Positions 1 to 12,448 of a stretch of 64,000 bases of DNA are shown here, in pieces (position 1 is the stretch's first letter; each line of letters opens with the position of its first letter). The stretch is from Verticillium longisporum (lineage: Eukaryota; Ascomycota; Sordariomycetes; Glomerellales; Plectosphaerellaceae): NCBI GenBank assembly GCA_019188255.1, contig JAETXT010000005.1, positions 3,038,001 through 3,102,000 of the forward strand, read 5' to 3'. The notes under the pieces were generated by a model. That model did not search any database. It saw only the letters and a program-made list of their open reading frames with translations, and was not told the origin of the DNA. A program made the translations under genes and the position numbers.

Positions 1-464
1 TGACGGGCATGATCTAGCATCTTGTAGGGTTTTACAAGAAGTTCGGGTTCAGGGAACTGGGCGCGAGTCAAGTGACCTTCGGAGGCGGCGGCTGGTACGA
101 TATGGTGAGAGCGCCCCCGCTGCTTCGTCTAAAGATGCAGACACCGGAGCAAACTCGCTGACCTCCTCTACGAAGGTTCTCGACCTTGATGGCCCCGCTC
201 AGAAGGGCTGAAATAGCTCCCTGGCATTGAGCAATTTACATCTTATAGAGGCGTTCGAGCGGGGTTGTGTGATCTTGACCCTCATATGATGCCTACCTAT
301 TCTACAAGAGTACCGTCCCCCTCTGCCAGACAGGTAGCCAGTTTAGTCTATTCAGAAGCCTGAACTACCTTTTGCTAGCTACTCGTAACGCCTGGGTGGA
401 ACTTTGGGCGCAAAAGCAGTACTCGTCGTCCTCCTGCTCACATCTGCAGTGATAAACTAGAAAC
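1..464. other. No gene recognised at window start
   Basis: No reading frame here has a recognisable protein. The last part is probably 3' flanking sequence of the minus-strand URA5 gene. Nothing else is supported. Confidence 0.5.
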
Positions 465-1174
465 TTAATCGCTAGCCTTGTACTTGGCCCGGTACTCCTG
501 AGTGCGCTTCGTGTCCTCCTCAGAAGCGAAACCCTTCATGCCCTCGATGATGTCGTCCAGCGTCAGGATGGCGTAGATGGGAATACCGTACTCCTTCTTA
601 ATCTCGCCCATGGCACTGGGCATGGGCTTGGAGTCATCACCGTCGGGCGATGGCAGCTTCTCCATGCGATCAAGCGCGACAACAATGCCGGCAACCTCGC
701 CGCCCTCGGCACGAATCTTGGCAATGGCCTCGCGCTTGGCAGTTCCAGCAGTGATGACGTCGTCGACGATGAGGACTCGCTTGCCCTTGAGGGGGCGCCG
801 ACAATGTTGCCGCCCTCGCCGTGGTCCTTGGCCTCCTTGCGGTCGAAGGAGTAGCAGGTGTGGCCAAAGGTGGCCGAGCCGAGCTCGGCGAGCTTGTCTA
901 CAGCGGCGGTGGCGAGGGGGATGCCCTTGTAGGCAGGCCCGAAGACAATGTCGAAGCGCAGCGGGTTCGCGGCGTCCTTGGTCGCCTCGATGATGGCGTG
1001 GGCGTAGGCGAGGGAGATGGCGCGCAAGAGGTCGGCCCGGTAGAAGTCGCCAGCATTGAAGAAGTATGGGCTGATGCGCTTGGACTTGAGCTCGAAAGAG
1101 CCGAACTTGAGAATCTTGCCTGAGATGGCAGCCTGGAGGAAGTCCTGCTTCCACTGTGGGAGTTGGCCGGCCAT
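465..1174 (-). CDS. URA5: Orotate phosphoribosyltransferase, with 1-base frameshift
   Basis: Joins orotate and PRPP to make OMP in the cytosolic de novo pyrimidine pathway. The start ATG (1172-1174) opens [12 protein letters not shown], and the protein ends [10 protein letters not shown] before TAA at 465. The PRPP-binding signature [13 protein letters not shown] lies near residues 131-143. The frame breaks at the G run 791-795 (C run on the coding strand), between GGNIVGAP and LKGKRV. Restoring one base gives 236 residues, the usual length of fungal OPRTases, with no intron. As written, the product would lose the whole PRPP signature. Because both sides stay fully conserved, I read this as a one-base loss in the consensus and not an old pseudogene. 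The gene is divergent from NOG1, with 873 bp between them. Confidence 0.95.
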
Positions 1175-2047
1175 GGTGGATGTTTGCTGGTTGTCGCGAA
1201 GGGATGGATGGCGGGGTACTGAGATGCGCTGGGCCAAAGAAGCAGATGATGAGAAGTGTTAGATGTTGGACAGATAAAGCACAGTAGTGGTTCGTGTGCA
1301 AGACTCAAATCACGTCGAGTCTTCTTCCAGGTTGACCTCACAAGAAAAGCTTAATCGAATCTCATCCGACTACGGCTTCATCCTCTGAAGAAATGACCCC
1401 TCCTTCACTGATATGGTGCTGGGCGTCGCTGCCCCGCACCCCACCACGATTGGAAAATTTCTGTGTGGGGCGCTCGCGGCCTTGACAGAAAGTGAGAATG
1501 CCATGCAGAGTGCATATTGAATGAACCACCAAGTCTCTGCCAAGGTTGGAGAACGAGGTAATGGTAAGACAGTGATGTATTCGAACCTTGAATTCATTCC
1601 AGCATTACAAAGAAGCATAGCTGGCTCTGGTGCATCGCATCACACCGCAGGCTTGTCGTGAAAGGGCCATGTCAAATTGCAGGTAGTATCGAGATAGATA
1701 AGATAAGATAGCGCCAAGTCGCCACTTTTTTTTCTGCTGGGCCATGGGAAAAAAAAATCATGAGGCTCGATGCCGACCGCACTTCAGTTCTTACCGCCCA
1801 CCCTGAGCGGAACGATCGAACCGACCACCGAGCCCTCACAACACGCCTGGTCGTCTCCCTTCTTCGTCACCTTGGTGGTCCGCAGTTGTCGACGAGATTG
1901 TCACCCGGCTGCAAACTCCTCAGGATCGAATTTGAACTCACCGAGTTTCTCGACCCTCCTTCTCTGCCTGCGCCCGACCGCCTCCACATCTCCCACCGCC
2001 AATTTTCGATCGCTTGAGCTCGCGTCAGCGCTCACCTGCTGCTCGCC
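1175..2047. promoter_or_regulatory. Divergent URA5/NOG1 intergenic promoter region
   Basis: This 873 bp stretch separates the start codons of two divergent genes and must hold both promoters. A pyrimidine-rich tract precedes the NOG1 start. A cluster of GATA motifs lies at 1692-1711 (separate entry). No other gene is visible. Confidence 0.6.
1692..1711 (+). promoter_or_regulatory. Cluster of GATA-factor core motifs
   Basis: The tract AGATAGATAAGATAAGATAG contains four overlapping-spaced GATA cores (two GATAA, two GATAG) in 20 bases. Fungal GATA factors bind HGATAR, often as closely spaced sites. It lies about 350 bp upstream of the NOG1 start and about 520 bp upstream of the URA5 start. Binding is inferred; the tract could also be simple-sequence drift. 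Confidence 0.4.
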
Positions 2048-4436
2048 ATGAAGACACAGTTAGCAAAAACCGCATAGGCTTGGTCTTCTGACCGCTCGCT
2101 GACCGTGTATCAGATGGAAGGATATTCCGGTCATTCCCAACTACTCGCAGATGACCGACATTATCCTGTCGTCAACCCAGAGGAAACTCCCGACGCAGAT
2201 TCGCGCCGGTTTCAAGATCAGCAGAATCAGAGTACGTGGACATGCGCAAAGTCGAGACGCAGGCATGACTACGGCGTGACGAGGAGATCTACGCGGGCTG
2301 CGGCCTCAATGTTCTCCTGTCTCGGCCTGACTGCCCCCACCAACAGGAACAACTTGCTAACATGTTTTCAGGGCTTCTACACCCGTAAGGTCAAGTTCAC
2401 TCAGGAGACCTGCTCGGACAAGCTTGGCCAGATTATCGAGTCTTTCCCCCGCCTCAACGACATCCACCCGTTCCATCGCGATCTCATGAACACCCTGTAC
2501 GATGCCGACCACCTCAAGATTGCTCTTGGCCAGATCTCGACCTGCAAGTCGCTCATCGAGAGTGTTGGTCGTGACTACGTCCGTCTTCTGAAGTACGGCC
2601 AGTCTCTGTACCAGTGCAAGCAGCTGAAGCGCGCTGCCCTTGGTCGCATGGCCACTCTCATCAAGAGGCTCAAAGACACCTTCCTGTACCTCGAGCAGGT
2701 CCGCCAGCATCTCGGTCGTCTGCCCTCCATCGACCCTAACACTAGGACGCTCGTCATTTGCGGCTTTCCCAATGTTGGAAAGAGTTCTTTCTTGAAGTGT
2801 AAGCTGCTCCGTCGAGTCCTCAACGGCTAGTAAACTGGACTAACGCGCATTTGCAGCCGTGTCTCGCGCCGATGTCGATGTTCAGCCGTACGCCTTCACG
2901 ACCAAGTCCCTCTTCTGTGGTCACTTTGACTACAAGTACCTTCGTTTCCAGTGCATTGATACCCCCGGAATCTTGGACCACCCTCTTGAGGAGATGTACG
3001 TCTGCCGCACACCCAACTTGGGAAACTCAAATTCATATTTTGCAGGTCCACGATCGAGATGCAGTCCATCACAGCCCTTGCTCATTTGCGCTCAGCGGTC
3101 ATGTATTGTGAGTACATGTGTCACGTCTTGGTTTGATGGCCACTTTCTAATGGATCACAGTCATGGATCTCAGTGAGCAGTGTGGCTACTCCGTCGAAGC
3201 CCAGATCAACCTCTTCGCCTCGATCAAGCCCCTCTTCTCCAACAAGCTCGTCTTCCTCGTCATCAACAAGATCGACATCACCAAGGTCGAGGACCTCGAT
3301 GCCGAGACGCAGGAGAAGCTTCAGGGCCTGCTCAAGTCGGGCGAGGTCGAGATGCTGCAGCTGTCTTGCAACACCCAGGAGGGCGTTCAGGACGTCAAGA
3401 ACGCCGTCTGCGAGCGCCTCATTGCTGAGCGCGTCTCGCAGAAGCTCAACGCCGGCACCACCAGCAGCGGCGCCATCGGCGGCCGCCTGGCTGACGTCAT
3501 GTCGCGCATCCACGTCGCTACCCCGATGGGCGGCCAGACGCTCCAGACTTTCATCCCCGAGGGCGTCAAGAACCTCAAGAAGTACGACAAGACCGACCCC
3601 GAGCGCAGGAGGCTTGCGCGGGATGTCGAGGAGGAGCAGGGCGGTGCTGGCGTGTTCAACGTCGACCTCCGCGCCGACTACATCCTCGCGAACCCCGAGT
3701 GGAAGTACGACAAGATCCCCGAGATCTTCGACGGCAAGAACGTCGCCGACTTTATCGATCCCGATATCGAGGCCAAGCTCGCCGCCCTCGAGGAGGAGGA
3801 GGAGAAGCTCGAGGCCGAGGGCTACTACGACTCGGACGAGGAGATCGATGACGAGGAGGAGGCCACCGTGCTCGCCCAGGCGGAGCTGATCCGCGAGAAG
3901 CAGGGACAGATCCGCAACGAGGCGCGCATGAAGAAGCGTCTCAAGAACCAGGCCATCATCCCCCGCAAGAAGGTTCCCATCCCCCTGTCCAAGATGGACG
4001 ACGCGCTCGACCAGCTCGGTGTCGACACGACCGACATTGTGTCGCGCGCGCGCTCCCAGTCTCGTCCCCGCGGCCGCTCGCTCGGACGCAGCCGTGCCGG
4101 CACCGAGGACGCCGACGCCATGGACCTCGATGCCACGCCGCGCGAGCGCCTCCGGTCGCAGAGCCGCGCCCGGTCCCGCAGCCAGGCTGCTGTCAACCGT
4201 CGCGAGGACGGTGTCGAGGATGAGGGCAATCGCACCAAGGCTGAGCGCATGGCCAAGCTGGGCCAGAAGAAGATGAATCGCATGGCCAGGCAGGGTGAGG
4301 CCGATCGTCACACCACGGCTTCGCTGCAGAGGCATCTGGTAAGTGACTCATACCCGATCTTCCGTCTCCTTCCGTTCACTAACACGATATGCAGCTCGCC
4401 GGCAAGCGTGGCATGGGCTCCACGAGGAGTCGTTAA
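2048..4436 (+). CDS. NOG1: Nucleolar GTP-binding protein 1
   Basis: A GTPase of the TRAFAC/Obg class that works in 60S ribosomal subunit assembly in the nucleolus. Seven exons: 2048-2058, 2114-2231, 2372-2798, 2857-2995, 3046-3107, 3161-4338 and 4395-4436, summing to 658 residues, the normal family length. The first exon has only 11 nt and gives MKTQ, followed by WKDIPVIP, which matches the conserved N terminus. The P-loop [10 protein letters not shown] is at 174-183, DTPG at 220-223 and NKID at 288-291. The C-terminal third is acidic and then SR/RG-rich, as expected. The last exon encodes [13 protein letters not shown]. All splice joins keep the frame, and no frameshift is present. It converges on GDI1. 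Confidence 0.96.
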
Positions 4437-5993
4437 GCAGCATTCTCTCCTGCTTCTTCTCGAAGCTGGTGGTCTTCCTCTCGCGCATATGGATCATCAC
4501 TCGTGGCATCTGTTTCGTCGGGGAGTTTGGCGCGTGGTGGTTCTTCTCGGGACGTTACCGTTCCAATGGCTGCCGGCTCTTGGGAGCTCGTGGCCGGACA
4601 TAAAAATGATCATGTTATTTACGACCTTTGGCAAGGAAATTGACTTTTGTTTCATCATCACACCCTGGTATTGCCATGTTTTCCGCAACCTGACAACTCG
4701 TCTCCTTGCACGAGCCGCTTCCGTCATTGGGTCGAGTACCTTTCCACGTGAGAAGGGATCCTGCCACCGCCAGCCAGTCGACGGTTGCTGTGAGCATGCA
4801 AGCTTCCGAGCTGGCAGTGCTCGTGTAAAGGTAAGGGTCTAGTACTTGTGATGTGAATGCATCTGTTCCTTTGAGCCTTCGGTCTGACGGACTCATCCAC
4901 TCGTCCGATAACTGGTGCATGTTTACACCTGTAGCTAAAAGATGCCTTTTGTAAAATAGTTGACGCATGTGTGAGTATAGTGGGTTCCTCGACCAAAACA
5001 ACGTCTGTTTCTCACAAATCCACGTTCAGGTCATATCGTCCATCCGTAGCGAGAGCCACCTGAGCCTCCTGCGAAAACCTCTCTCTCTCGAGTTGCTTTG
5101 CTGCTTGCGACATATTTCCTGTGGCTTTCCAGCACTTCCAGTATCCTAGGCCTAGAGGCTATCAATGCAATTGGGCTCTCCTTGAGACTGCAAGTACACC
5201 CGGTTCAAATATCTCACGTGATTCAACCCGTCGCCAGCACGGAAGACTGTGCTTCCACGAAAGGGTCTCCAGGCCGACGAGAGTGACAGTGAGGGACGGC
5301 GAAGGCTATAGAAATGCCTGACATGAACGCGATCGTGATACCTCAACGACGACGTTGATGCTATGGGCTGCAATTCAGTCGATGCTCGGCACATCACGTT
5401 ATCCTGCGACCTGAAAGTCCTGCACTGATTTGATGATGACGACATCAGCAACTCTGCACTGTCATGACTGAAACGTTTCATGGACAAGAACGCGAAATGA
5501 GCTGTCATTTTGCCGTCGCAAACCTCTACTGTTTTGAACCCTGTTGGAACACGCCCGCGGGCTGCGTACGCTTGCTACAGGGCTTGACAAAGACTGGCTC
5601 ATGACCAGAGCATTTGCAGACTGGCCTTGCTATCGTTCATTGGGGGATCTGGCGTGATTCTGCCGGGGATGGTATGCTCTTGTGAACGATACAACCAGTC
5701 ATTGAATCCCTGGTGATGGCCAGATGATGCTCACTGAGACACCACCGCGGGCTTGGTGTGAAGAAGCATTTGTATCAATTCAAGATTCAACTTTCTCGCT
5801 CACAACGCTACGAACGTAAATTTGATAGTTGCCCGCCAAAGATCAGATAAATGACTCGTCTACGGAGAAGCTATCGCCAAAGCATCCATCAAGGTTCCGC
5901 CCCCGGTCTGTTTCCTCCGCTGTACTGTACTGGTTTGGTATATGTGCCTGGTTATGTGATACGTATCCTGCTGTTCTTTCTCGCCTGTGTCGC
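4437..5993. other. Convergent NOG1-GDI1 intergenic region
   Basis: Both flanking genes end here, so this 1.6 kb probably holds their 3' untranslated regions and terminators. Several short open frames exist, but none resembles a protein family or has splice-compatible neighbours. I see nothing else in it. Confidence 0.5.
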
Positions 5994-7859
5994 TTACTCG
6001 TCAGCAACATTAATACCCTCCCTGAGGCCCTCGACGACGAGAGCCTCGCCGGCGGCGCGGCGGTAGATGTTTTTGACGTCGTCCGTGGTGGTCTCGAAGT
6101 GGCTGCTGGCGTCGTAGCTCTTGGAAACGAAAACGTTATCCTTGGAGCCATCATCGGTGGGCTCGTAGATGGGGATGGGGGCGCCCTGATTCAGTTAGCC
6201 CATGTCGTTGCCCTCTCAAGAATCTGCAACTCACCATGAATTGCTCCTCAATCTTGCCGAGGCGCTCGAGACCGGGCTGGAGCTCGAGGTGGTGGTTCGC
6301 TGTCGTCTCGGCAATGGTAGAGACGATTGCGATCCAGTAGCCCTTAGGGCAGACGTTGTGAGCAGAGGACACGGTGGCAATGTAGATGTCTGGTCAGGTC
6401 AGCAGTGTTCATGCTCCGTTGATGCTTCGCCACTTACCATTCTTGCGGCCAACCTGGCTCTGGGGGATGATGAGCTGAGCCGAGTCGGCATCGTTGGTGC
6501 CAGACAAGGGGTGCTTGAGGATACAGATGGCGCGGAGAACCTGGCCAACGACCTTGACCTTGTTGGGGAAGTAGCTGGGGTCTCCGAGGATAGTCTTGGC
6601 CTTGGTCTCGAACTTCATCTCGTCCGCGCCAGTCATGGTGGCCTTGATGCCGGAAGCCTTGCCATCCTCGTAAAGGATCTCGTCAATCTGGGTGTTGAGC
6701 ATGTAAGTGCCACCATAGATGGCGGAGAGACGGGCGAAGCCCTGGGGAAGCTCTCCCAGGCCGTACAGAGGGTAGATGTACGGAGACTTGCCGTAGCGAG
6801 CGACCGAGTTGCCGTAGAGGCGGATGCGCTCAATGGCCTCCGGAGCGGCACCGGGTGTGGTGAGGTAGTCGTCATCGGTGTAGAGAGCCATGGCGTGGCC
6901 GATGAAGTCGCGGGTGCCGGTCTCGAGGCTGAACTTGTCATAGACCTCTTTCATGGTGGCGGTGTTAAGGTCCAGGCCTGTTCGTTTTGTGTTAGCTGGA
7001 TCTGTGACACGAGTCGACAGCTCAGGGGCATTGGAGAACTTGGACTTACCCTTGTGGGAGCTGGGGTTCTTCAGGTCGAAGGTGCCAACCCACTCGATGA
7101 AGCTCTTCATGCGGCGCTTCTCGAAGATGCCCATCAGGGGGGAGCGCAACGCCTCAGCGGCATCTGAAGGGACCTTGGCAACGGTAGCCTTGGAGCCCTG
7201 GCCCTGCTGGACGTAGCTGCCAGCGACCTGCTTGAACTCGAGGTACCTCGTGACATCGGTGGAGATGAGAATGTTGGTCAGTTCGCCAGAGGACATGAGG
7301 AACTTGGGTACAAGGTCGATGTTCCAATCATTGAGGCGGCCGTATTTGGTCCATGGCTCCTCGCCCTTCTGGTAGTTGCCGTGCTTCTTGAAGAGCTATA
7401 GTGTATCATGTCAGATTCGGATTCGGAACCAGTATTTGCAAGATTCGGAAGATATACCGTCTCAAGGTTGACAGAAGCAGCCTCACTGGCAATGCGTTAG
7501 CTTTCTTGCCTTGAATCATGGTGGCGAGCGGCCTGTTGTCAGAGGGGGAAGCTTACCCGCCGTAGTGGTCGTTGCGGTCAATGTGGAGGACCTTCTTGCC
7601 CTTAACACTGAGGACACTATGGGGTCATGAAAGTTAGCATAACTTGGTCGGACATAGATCCGATGACTTGTTCGAAATGGAATCGTACCCGGACAGAATG
7701 CACTCGGTCAGGCCTATACGGCGGTAGAGCGGTCAGCTAGGAAGCATAGGTGAGGAACCCCACGCCAGGGCGATGCGGGGCAAGGCCGCGAGGGAAATGA
7801 GACGTAGACGTACCAGTGCCGAGGACAATGACATCGTACTCCTTAGCAATCTCGTCCAT
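5994..7859 (-). CDS. GDI1: Rab GDP-dissociation inhibitor
   Basis: Extracts prenylated Rab-GDP from membranes and recycles it, so it acts in all vesicle transport steps. Eight exons on the minus strand: 7859-7814, 7713-7689, 7616-7557, 7485-7458, 7395-7050, 6977-6438, 6389-6235 and 6185-5994. They sum to 1392 nt, that is 463 residues, typical for fungal GDI. The start MDEIAKEYDVIVLGTGLTEC carries the FAD-fold-like GxG motif of the GDI/REP family. Also visible are the conserved blocks MSSGELTN, YLEFKQVAGSYV, IYPLYGLGELPQGFARL and YGGTYMLN. Exons 2 and 4 have only 25 and 28 nt. No frameshift was found. Confidence 0.96.
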
Positions 7860-8683
7860 GATTGCGGTGTGGGAGCTGTTTTTCAGTTGATTTTTCTATT
7901 GCGTGCCTGGAAAGGAGTGGCTGCGAGATGTGTCGGGATGAGCTGGTTTGGGTTGAGGGGGGTTTGGGTTTGGTTGAAGCGGAGTGGCCAGCGTCTAGGT
8001 AAGGTATGATGAATGGGAAGGACTGGAGAAGCGGTCGGGCCTTCAGGTGGGCCTTTGGGGTCGAGGTTTTGGAGGGGTCGTGCAGCGGTGCAGCAGTGCA
8101 AATGCACCACTGTGCACCCGCCTGGCGAGCTCCAGCGCTTGCGACCATAATTCGCCGCGACTGGTCTGCACTGGGGTGGCTCACGAGGCGGTGGGTGGGA
8201 TGCTGCCCTCGCAGCAGTTCTCCTGATTGAGCTCCTTTGAAGTTCGAAGGTATCCGAGACGACCTTGATCAGGCAGCAATTGCATCGCTGCTGGGACGAT
8301 TATCCCGGTCTGCTCGGCAGTGGCCAGCAGGGTTGGTAGTCTTTATGCAGTGATCCATGACTGCCCTAGGTAGGTAGGTAGGTAGGTACTGTAGATCTTT
8401 CTAACCCCCTGGACAATGCACTGTGTTGGCATCGAATTGCACATCACTCGAGGGCAGCCTCGTGACTGCCACAAGCCGGGATGACTGGGCATACAATTAC
8501 AATGCACGTTTAAGCATCATGGTTTGTTATAAACATGATGAACTCGGCTCCCTTCGCGCGATGCCCACTTCGTATCGTACATCATTTCTGTATACACTAG
8601 TACAGGTACTTCTTACATGGTCCCGACCGGAAGTGACCGAGTGTGACCTTCTACTCTGACTGATAGTGTTGCCCAAAGTATTT
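7860..8683. other. Intergenic region between GDI1 and MRPL4
   Basis: This contains the GDI1 promoter and the 3' end of MRPL4, both on the minus strand. A GGTA tandem tract lies at 8365-8389. No protein-like frame is visible. Confidence 0.5.
8365..8389. repeat. GGTA tetranucleotide tract
   Basis: About five TAGG/GGTA units in a row, starting from a CCTAGG palindrome. Similar tracts recur in other intergenic regions of this window (10.9, 38.9 and 49.0 kb). Confidence 0.8.
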
Positions 8684-9567
8684 TTATAGTTTCTGCGACT
8701 GCACCGGCGCCTTGTCGCCGGCTGGCAATGTTGAGGGGTCGATTTGGACGCCCTCGACGTTGGCGGTGGAGGCAGCTGCATCGGTCTTCCGCGTAGCCTC
8801 CTCGAGTGTGGCCTCGCTCGGCTCAGCAACGAGGTGGTCCTCGCCACGCTCGTACGAAGGCTGGTACGCCTCACCGTTCCCTGACAGGTCAATCTCGGGG
8901 TCATTCTTCGCCAGCTCGCGGGCGTCCTCCCATAGGTAGTACCGTTCGGTCAGGACGTGCTTGATGCCTTGCATAGTTTGCTGGACCTGCGTCGCAACAT
9001 GTCAGCCCAAATGCCACGCACGTTGCTTCTTGTTTCGAAAAGTGCAAGACTCACCACCTGGTCCCTCTCGTTCGCCTCGTGCTCTCCAAAGCCCATACGG
9101 GCGCGGATGCGCTCCGCGTTGGCCGTCGCGATCCTGTTCCGTTCACGGCAACAAGACCACCACAGGGCGTGCAGATCCTCCCAGCCCTTTTCACGCAGCT
9201 CCTTCACTGTCCACGCGCGGCCGTGCGCCTCGTCCTCCTTGGGCTGGTTCATGAGCTTGCCCTCGGCCGAGAAGAAACCCCAAAGCCCATGGTCCGCGTC
9301 CGTCTCAATCCTGGGTTTGAAGTCCACCGGCTTGGGGAGCTCGTCCCACGACACAGAGAGGGGCTCGCGGGGCCCTGTACGTCGAAGGGCGCTGACGCCA
9401 CGGAGGCGGTTGTTATCGCGAGTCTTGCGTTTGCAATGTGCCGTTGAAGTCGAGAAGGGGGCGGCAGTGGAGGAGAGGAACTGCGCCGTGACGGCTAGTG
9501 TGGGCGTGATGGTGACGCGCGTGGCGAGACGGCCTATGGAAGGCCGCAGTTTGTTGGCATTTGCCAT
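8684..9567 (-). CDS. MRPL4: Mitochondrial large-subunit ribosomal protein uL29m
   Basis: A structural protein of the mitochondrial 54S subunit, MRP-L47 family. Two exons, 9567-9055 and 8986-8684, give 271 residues. The N terminus MANANKLRPSIGRLATRV is basic and hydroxylated, as in a mitochondrial presequence. The conserved core includes DHGLWGFFSAEGKL, GRAWTVKELREKGWEDLHAL, WWSCCRERNRIAT, and after the intron TERYYLWEDARELA. The last 70 residues are acidic and Ala/Glu-rich, a region that varies in fungi. I chose the ATG at 9567 because no upstream in-frame ATG exists before the frame closes. No frameshift was found. Confidence 0.93.
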
Positions 9568-10416
9568 ATTGGACAATGGCTAATCGGTCTGTGGTCGAGG
9601 TTCGGGGCTGCGCCGTTAGGGGGACTTTACAGCATCTCACGAAACTGAAGGCTACGAATTGAGCTTGGGATTTTTCATAACCAATCACGCATCAGCATGA
9701 TCTTGTCCCGGGCCTACAATGTACCGACCGACTACTGCGCCACACCCCAGCCTCGGCGGGCTTGCCACACATACTGGCTGGGTGATACCAGGTCAATCAG
9801 GTCAATGACTTGCTACATCGGCGGTCGAATTTCTTACAACTTGGCTCAGCCTTACTGATTTCATGTGTAGATGCAACGATGAGCTAGACATGTGTATCAA
9901 CGCAGATATGTCACAACGTTTTGCCGTTGTGCAATCACTCACCGCATCGACGACGGTAACATCGCTCACAATGAGGTGTAGGCCAGGCGCCATTCCTGCC
10001 TGCGCTGCTGAACCAATCCATCAGCCTTCCAAGAAAGGGACAACCTCGCGATGTCGGACGAACATGTCGGCTCTGGCTTCGTGCCCGTGAGGGCCTTGGC
10101 AAAACTCAATATTCGCCTTCCGCACTTGGACGAAAGCACGGTCGTGCCCCCAATGTCTCCATTCGCACCACACGAAGGTTGCCCCCAAACGGGGCTGACA
10201 TCTGGGCGCCCTTGGAGGTGATCCGCCAGGCCCCTCCCGTCCTTCCTTCACTGGGCCATGCCGTTGTCAGATCGGCGGATCTCAGGATGGAGTCGTCCAC
10301 CACACGCGTCCCGCTGTATCTTGTCCGCCTCTAGCTAGCTGTCGTGGAGGTCATCTGGGTCCTGATCTTGACCCAACGCCCTGGGTCGCATCCATGCGGA
10401 GAACAGTGCCCCGTCT

Positions 10417-10430
10417 GGGGGGGGGGGGGG
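10417..10430. repeat. G14 homopolymer
   Basis: Fourteen consecutive G residues in gene-free DNA, followed by AATAGGGGGTGGAGGTGG. Such a G-rich strand could form a quadruplex. It also shows that long G runs do occur in this consensus. Confidence 0.9.
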
Positions 10431-12435
10431 AATAGGGGGTGGAGGTGGTGAGGAGGCACCCTGGGTGCAGCCCGCCCCCGAAGAGGAACCAGTCCACCGG
10501 TCCACCACACCTCAAGACTTCATAGATCCGCCGACATGGTCGTCATGACCACGGCGACACCCGTGAGTGGGACGTTGATGCGGCTCAACAGCGTCCCTTG
10601 CGCGGGGCCCGCTTTCAGTGACAGGTGGGACATTGATGGGGACAGCATCACGACGACATCTGAATGCTGCCTGCTCAGCGGACGAGCATGACACCAGAGA
10701 CAGCTCTCGGCGCGATGATTCAATTCGACCGCAGATTCGTCCATGGCCATGCGGGTGGCCTCGGAACACACCTCGAAGCTGATTCTTCAACCTTCCCCTT
10801 CAGCTCAGCTCTCCGGCATCGCCGTGCGAGCCTACCTGAACACACACACAGGTGCGCATGTTGATGGCGTGCCGGCGTGCATGTCAACATGCAGGTAGGT
10901 AGGTAATCTGTCTTGTCTTCTATGGTCTTCCCGCGGCATACATGACCGGCACCTTATATCCCGCCACCGAGGCCATGAGCGACTTAGCACTCCTTGTCTG
11001 CGCACCTGCTCAGGCGATGAACTCGACTGCAAGGGACCTTCAGGCTGAATGGGACGCCGGCCACCAACCGCCGCAGTTGCGTGCATGCCCACCCATGCAG
11101 GCCGTCTAATGCGGGCGTCTGAACGTATTCGGAAATTTAGCACACCTAGGCAGCTGATCATCGATTGTCGTGATGAGGTGGAAATGCCGTCTTCGATATC
11201 ATGGATTCGGTCGCACACGACGTCAATCATGCTCGCATCGTGACCTCGTGGCGCAAACCTTCCAGTGCAGGAGCACAGCTTGAGGAGAAGTGTGTCTTCT
11301 GAGTGACCAATGGAACACACCAGCGAACACCTGATTGTCTTGTACAGGAACACCTCAAAACAAACTTCGTGGCCAGTGCTGCGTCGCAAAACACGCAACA
11401 GCAGGAGGGCTGAAGGACTTGGTGTGCACACCGCCCGCCGTCACCGCCGCTGTCGCTCTCTGTCGGTTGAAATTGTCACCCTAGATGGACGTCAGATCCC
11501 CTGCATTGCATGTTGATGAGCTGACTAGACAGCGGCTTGCATCCGACTGTCAATTCTCTGCTCGGCCACATGACCACGAACTGCCATACTGGTGCGACAG
11601 GCCGCGACGCAATCACTACAACTGAACAGCGCGCATTGATCCCAATTGTACAGGGGTCATCTGCCGCTCATGCGCAAATTTACAGGAACACAACGCAAGA
11701 GCCAACATGTTGTTGGCAGGATGAACATGAATAATGTACAATGTCACGGGAGAGAAGGGCCAAGCCCGTTCGTTCCAGTGCGCCCGAGGAAACCAGCTGA
11801 CAATCGCCTTGGTCTTCGAGGCATTTTGGCGATCTTGCGGCTGGCGTGTGATTCGCAATCCTGGGGGCACACCCCCACCGCCAGTCGGCCGTCGGTACTT
11901 TGCCGACGATCGACAGGTTGTGCCCTGGGCGGTAGGTATCCTTGAAGATAAAACGAACAAAGAGCGCGGCTGGACAGTCTTTGACGATGTCGCTGGCGAG
12001 TCAAGAAAATCTTTGGATAACAATGGCAGGAAGGCTACGGCCAGGCTAACGCGCACCCTGGCCAAGGAACTGCAGGCGTAGCCATGTGCCAAGCGCGTCG
12101 GCATCCTGTCAATCTCCAAGCAAAACTTGATATCGTGAGAATTTTCGATGCACCTGACTCGTCAGCCACGGTCGGATGCGGTCCAATGGCCGATTCATAA
12201 GTACACGCCGTCTCAGAGCGGTCAGTAAGTCCGCATTGTCACGATATTTGTCGGCGATGTGGTAATCGCAATGCTCCGTATGGCACTGACTTCCAGGTTG
12301 GCTTCGGGCGTGACAGACCCATCCGGTAAAAAGCGTGCCGCAACAGCCAGGGGTGTTTCTCCGTCTAGGTAATGTGCGGTGCCCGTGCCATGCGGCAGGC
12401 AGAATGATAGCCTGGCCCTCAGCCCTCAGGTCCAT

Positions 12436-12448
12436 GGGGGGGGGGGGG
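12436..12448. repeat. G13 homopolymer
   Basis: Thirteen consecutive G residues in the same gene-free region, followed by CGGGGTC. Confidence 0.9.

Noticed and set aside
3121..4335. 404-residue open frame on the minus strand
   Set aside because: It lies antisense to NOG1 exon 6 and mirrors its acidic codons as Leu/Val-rich text; no family features.
10832..11431. 199-residue minus-strand frame in the gene-free region
   Set aside because: Cys/Arg-rich random composition, no motif, no splice context.
11734..12081. 115-residue plus-strand frame
   Set aside because: The most protein-like frame of the desert, but it has no recognisable family and no supporting neighbours; not enough to call a gene.
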